A DNA stretch of 6,927 nt. It comes from Thiobacillus sp. UBA6205 (GTDB lineage: Bacteria > Pseudomonadota > Gammaproteobacteria > Burkholderiales > Thiobacillaceae). The first letter of the stretch is position 1. Each line of letters starts with the position of its first letter. Both the position numbers and the translations under genes were made by a program. The notes beneath the pieces are model-generated. The model made no database searches, was not told the origin of the DNA, and was given only the letters and a program-made list of their open reading frames with translations. The stretch covers positions 30,188-37,114 of the forward strand of contig DISR01000030.1 in the NCBI GenBank assembly GCA_002421825.1. Direction: 5' to 3'. Shown here piece after piece: positions 5,534 through 6,927 of the stretch.

Positions 5534-6171
5534 GAATAACTCCATTGGCCTTAATTCTGGCTGTTTTGACGGGGTGTGTTGCGCAACCGGTTAGGCAGGA
5601 TATGAGCGCTTTCCAAGCCGCCGCTCCCCGTTCAATTCTGGTTGTGCCGATTATCAATAAATCACTGGATGTTGATGCGCCCAACTATGTGCTTGCGGCT
5701 ATGCCCATTCCTATATCAGACAAGGGCTATTACGTTTTCCCCGTAAATACGACTAAGTACGTATTGGAGCAAGAGGGCTATTACGAAGGTGAGCGCGTTC
5801 ATCAGCTTCCAGCCTCAGAATTGGCCAAACTATTTGGCGCTGACGCCGTGCTCTACGTATCAATTAACCGGTGGGATGCTCAATACGCTCTAATTACCAC
5901 AACCGTTACTGTTGAATTTGATTACCGCATGGTGAGCAAAGATGGCACAGAAATCTGGAAAGAGAGTAAGCGAATGCAGTATCAGCCACAGAACAACAAC
6001 TCTGGCTCTCCACTTGCAACACTTATTGTTGCAGTGGTCAATGCGGCGGTAACGCGTGCAGCACCAAACTATATGCCTCTGACTAGGCAAGCCAATAAAG
6101 AGGTTTTTGTCTCTGGGGTGAATGCTCTTCCGGATGGGCCGTATCTACCGGCCTCAGCCAAGAAGCAATAA
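5530..6171 (+). CDS. DUF799 (GNA1162-type) lipoprotein
   Basis: A 213-residue lipoprotein and last gene of the operon. GGAGGAGG lies 6 bases before an ATG that overlaps the previous stop. The lipobox is LTGC with Cys16. Residues about 34-200 match the DUF799 family: SILVVPIINKSLDVDAPNYV, IPISDKGYYVFPVN, FGADAVLYVSINRWDAQY, a beta-strand run TTTVTVEFDYRMV, and a C-terminal ATLIVAVVNAAVTRA helix. Neisseria GNA1162, a surface-associated lipoprotein studied as an antigen, belongs to this family, and its fold resembles the nucleotide-free domains seen in TolB/CsgG-type lipoproteins. In several proteobacteria, as I recall, DUF799, DUF4810 and a CsgG-like gene are neighbours, so this operon fits a known gene set of unknown function. 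The protein ends PASAKKQ and appears complete. Confidence 0.9.
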   Translation: MRITPLALILAVLTGCVAQPVRQDMSAFQAAAPRSILVVPIINKSLDVDAPNYVLAAMPIPISDKGYYVFPVNTTKYVLEQEGYYEGERVHQLPASELAKLFGADAVLYVSINRWDAQYALITTTVTVEFDYRMVSKDGTEIWKESKRMQYQPQNNNSGSPLATLIVAVVNAAVTRAAPNYMPLTRQANKEVFVSGVNALPDGPYLPASAKKQ

Positions 6172-6280
6172 ACCGGGCCGCACAACAATGGCTATATGGG
6201 CGCGGCGAAACTGCCAGACTGGTTTATCAAAGGTCCGTACTTCGCCAATAAGCAGACATTAGCTTTTATCTGCCATCTGC

Positions 6281-6300
6281 CCGCTTCGGGTCGGAAGCGG
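6281..6300. repeat. Perfect hairpin CCGCTTC/GAAGCGG
   Basis: Seven complementary bases (6281-6287 and 6294-6300) surround the loop GGGTCG. The left arm is the inner AAGCGG motif of the right repeat copy, exactly 92 bases from the outer one at 6373-6378. This mirrors the 92-base spacing in the left flank. Confidence 0.7.
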
Positions 6301-6332
6301 TCGTGGCACGCTAAAGAGCCGAATGACCGTTC

Positions 6333-6382
6333 AGGCCGAACAAAAGACGCTCAGACCACTCAGCCTGTACTTCCGCTTCTGG
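6333..6382 (-). repeat. Right copy of the long inverted repeat
   Basis: This is the reverse complement of 3524-3573 with a single mismatch over 50 bases. Read on the minus strand, the match continues inward at lower identity, without gaps, to about 6278. No target-site duplication is visible outside the two copies: 3510-3523 and 6383-6396 differ. Confidence 0.95.
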
Positions 6383-6532
6383 TCGATTTGCGCCCTCTGA
6401 CGAGTCAAGCAAAGCAGACATCCGGTCAATATCCACAAGGCGGGCAGTCCTGGTCGGAATGATGATCACGGCCCACCGCCCGGCACTTGTCGGTTGATAG
6501 CCTTAGACAGCCGGAAACCGCCCCATTGCGGG

Positions 6533-6538
6533 TAAAAT
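6533..6538 (+). promoter_or_regulatory. Predicted -10 element of glyQ
   Basis: TAAAAT matches the sigma-70 -10 consensus at 5 of 6 positions and is set in GC-rich sequence, as is common for housekeeping promoters of betaproteobacteria. It lies 30 bases before the glyQ start. No -35 at ideal spacing is visible; TAGACA at 6504-6509 is 23 bases away, too far. Confidence 0.4.
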
Positions 6539-6568
6539 CACCGTTTTGAGCGTTCGAAGAAGCTGTCG

Positions 6569-6927
6569 ATGCAAACCTTTCAGGAACTGATCCTGGCCCT
6601 GCAGACTTATTGGGCCAAACAGGGCTGTGCGCTGCTGCAGCCTTATGACATGGAAGTCGGGGCGGGCACCTCGCATACCGCCACCTTTTTGCGCGCCCTC
6701 GGCCCCGAGCCGTGGAAAGCTGCCTACGTGCAGCCCTCACGCCGTCCCAAGGACGGCCGTTATGGCGAAAACCCCAACCGCCTGCAGCATTACTACCAGT
6801 TCCAGGTGGTGCTGAAGCCGGCGCCTGCCAACATCCTCGAGCTGTACCTCGGTTCGCTGGAGGTGCTGGGCTTCGACCTGAAAAAGAACGACGTGCGCTT
6901 TGTCGAGGACGACTGGGAAAACCCCAC
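6569..6927 (+). CDS. glyQ: Glycyl-tRNA synthetase alpha subunit, 3' end cut
   Basis: The first 119 codons of the alpha subunit of the tetrameric (alpha2-beta2) glycyl-tRNA synthetase, a cytoplasmic enzyme that charges tRNA-Gly with glycine using ATP. The sequence begins MQTFQELILALQTYWAKQGC and carries the highly conserved blocks PYDMEVGAGTSHTATFLRAL, YVQPSRRPKDGRYGENPNRL, QHYYQFQVVLKP and RFVEDDWENP of the class II active site. The alpha subunit is usually about 290-320 residues, so more than half lies beyond the window; glyS (beta subunit) would be expected next. Only a weak GAAGAAG sits upstream of the ATG, but the N-terminus matches the family. Composition is high-GC like ompR and envZ, so this is native sequence. 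Confidence 0.96.
   Translation, partial: MQTFQELILALQTYWAKQGCALLQPYDMEVGAGTSHTATFLRALGPEPWKAAYVQPSRRPKDGRYGENPNRLQHYYQFQVVLKPAPANILELYLGSLEVLGFDLKKNDVRFVEDDWENP

Larger units (their letters stand above)
6172..6568. other. Intergenic region between lipoprotein operon and glyQ, repeat-rich
   Basis: These 397 bases hold no convincing gene. An 88-codon plus-strand frame (6196-6462) crosses the repeats and lacks a Shine-Dalgarno site and family features. The region contains the right copy of the inverted repeat (6333-6382), a perfect hairpin at 6281-6300 and two copies of AAGCAGACAT (6250-6259 and 6412-6421). Composition returns to high GC from about 6440. No clear rho-independent terminator follows the lipoprotein operon; GCCGC and GCGGC near 6176 and 6200 could pair but have a long loop and no T-run. 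Confidence 0.6.

Noticed and set aside
3824..6171. Curli operon
   Set aside because: Only a CsgG-family protein is present; there are no amyloid-repeat subunits, CsgE, CsgF or CsgD, and the partners are DUF4810 and DUF799 lipoproteins.
3524..6382. Integron gene cassette with attC sites
   Set aside because: GCCTAAG near 3570 looks a little like an attC core, but no paired RYYYAAC/GTTRRRY cores are present, the repeats face each other instead of repeating head to tail, and four genes on one unit with a 2.8 kb span is not cassette-like.
3524..6382. Classical insertion sequence or transposon
   Set aside because: The inverted repeats suggest it, but all four genes inside are lipoproteins, no transposase or resolvase is present, and no target-site duplication flanks the copies.
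6196..6462. 88-codon plus-strand frame before glyQ
   Set aside because: It runs through the inverted repeat and hairpin, has no ribosome site, and shows no domain or signal peptide.

Overview
The window looks like a piece of chromosome from a high-GC proteobacterium, most likely a betaproteobacterium. This rests on the GC-rich codon use of the ompR, envZ and glyQ genes, the two-subunit type glycyl-tRNA synthetase, and the TAAAAT-type promoter before glyQ. Genus cannot be fixed from this sequence. No rRNA, tRNA, CRISPR array, transposase or integrase is visible.

Left part (1-1256, minus strand): three small exported proteins sit in a row with gaps of 37 and 34 bases, each with a clear Shine-Dalgarno site. 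In order of transcription they are a very charged 98-residue protein, a 188-residue glycine-zipper protein, and a His/Trp-rich protein that runs off the window. They are divergent from an ompR-envZ two-component pair (1409-3451, plus strand). The 152-base gap between the two units holds a tandem TTGTAAC repeat with 10-base phasing, which suits an OmpR-family dimer. It also holds a promoter so close to the ompR start that the mRNA is probably leaderless. A simple reading is that OmpR controls itself and perhaps the envelope-protein operon.

Middle part (about 3452-6440): base composition drops (hand-counted 60-base samples give 42-45% GC here against 73% in ompR). The segment carries a tightly packed four-gene lipoprotein operon: a CsgG-family protein, a small PEGA-like lipoprotein, a DUF4810 lipoprotein and a DUF799 (GNA1162-type) lipoprotein. 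All four have a lipobox, two junctions are ATGA overlaps, and no curli subunit gene is present. The operon is bracketed by an inverted repeat: 50 bases with one mismatch, and a gap-free but weaker match continuing inward to about 105 bases on both sides. Extra AAGCGG/CCGCTT-type motifs lie in both flanks. This looks like a horizontally acquired lipoprotein module placed between envZ and glyQ.

Right part (6569-end): the first 119 codons of glyQ, back in high-GC sequence, preceded by a plausible -10 element.

The most interesting unit is the repeat-bracketed lipoprotein operon, a probable outer-membrane complex of unknown role. The probably leaderless, probably self-regulated ompR is the second point of interest.
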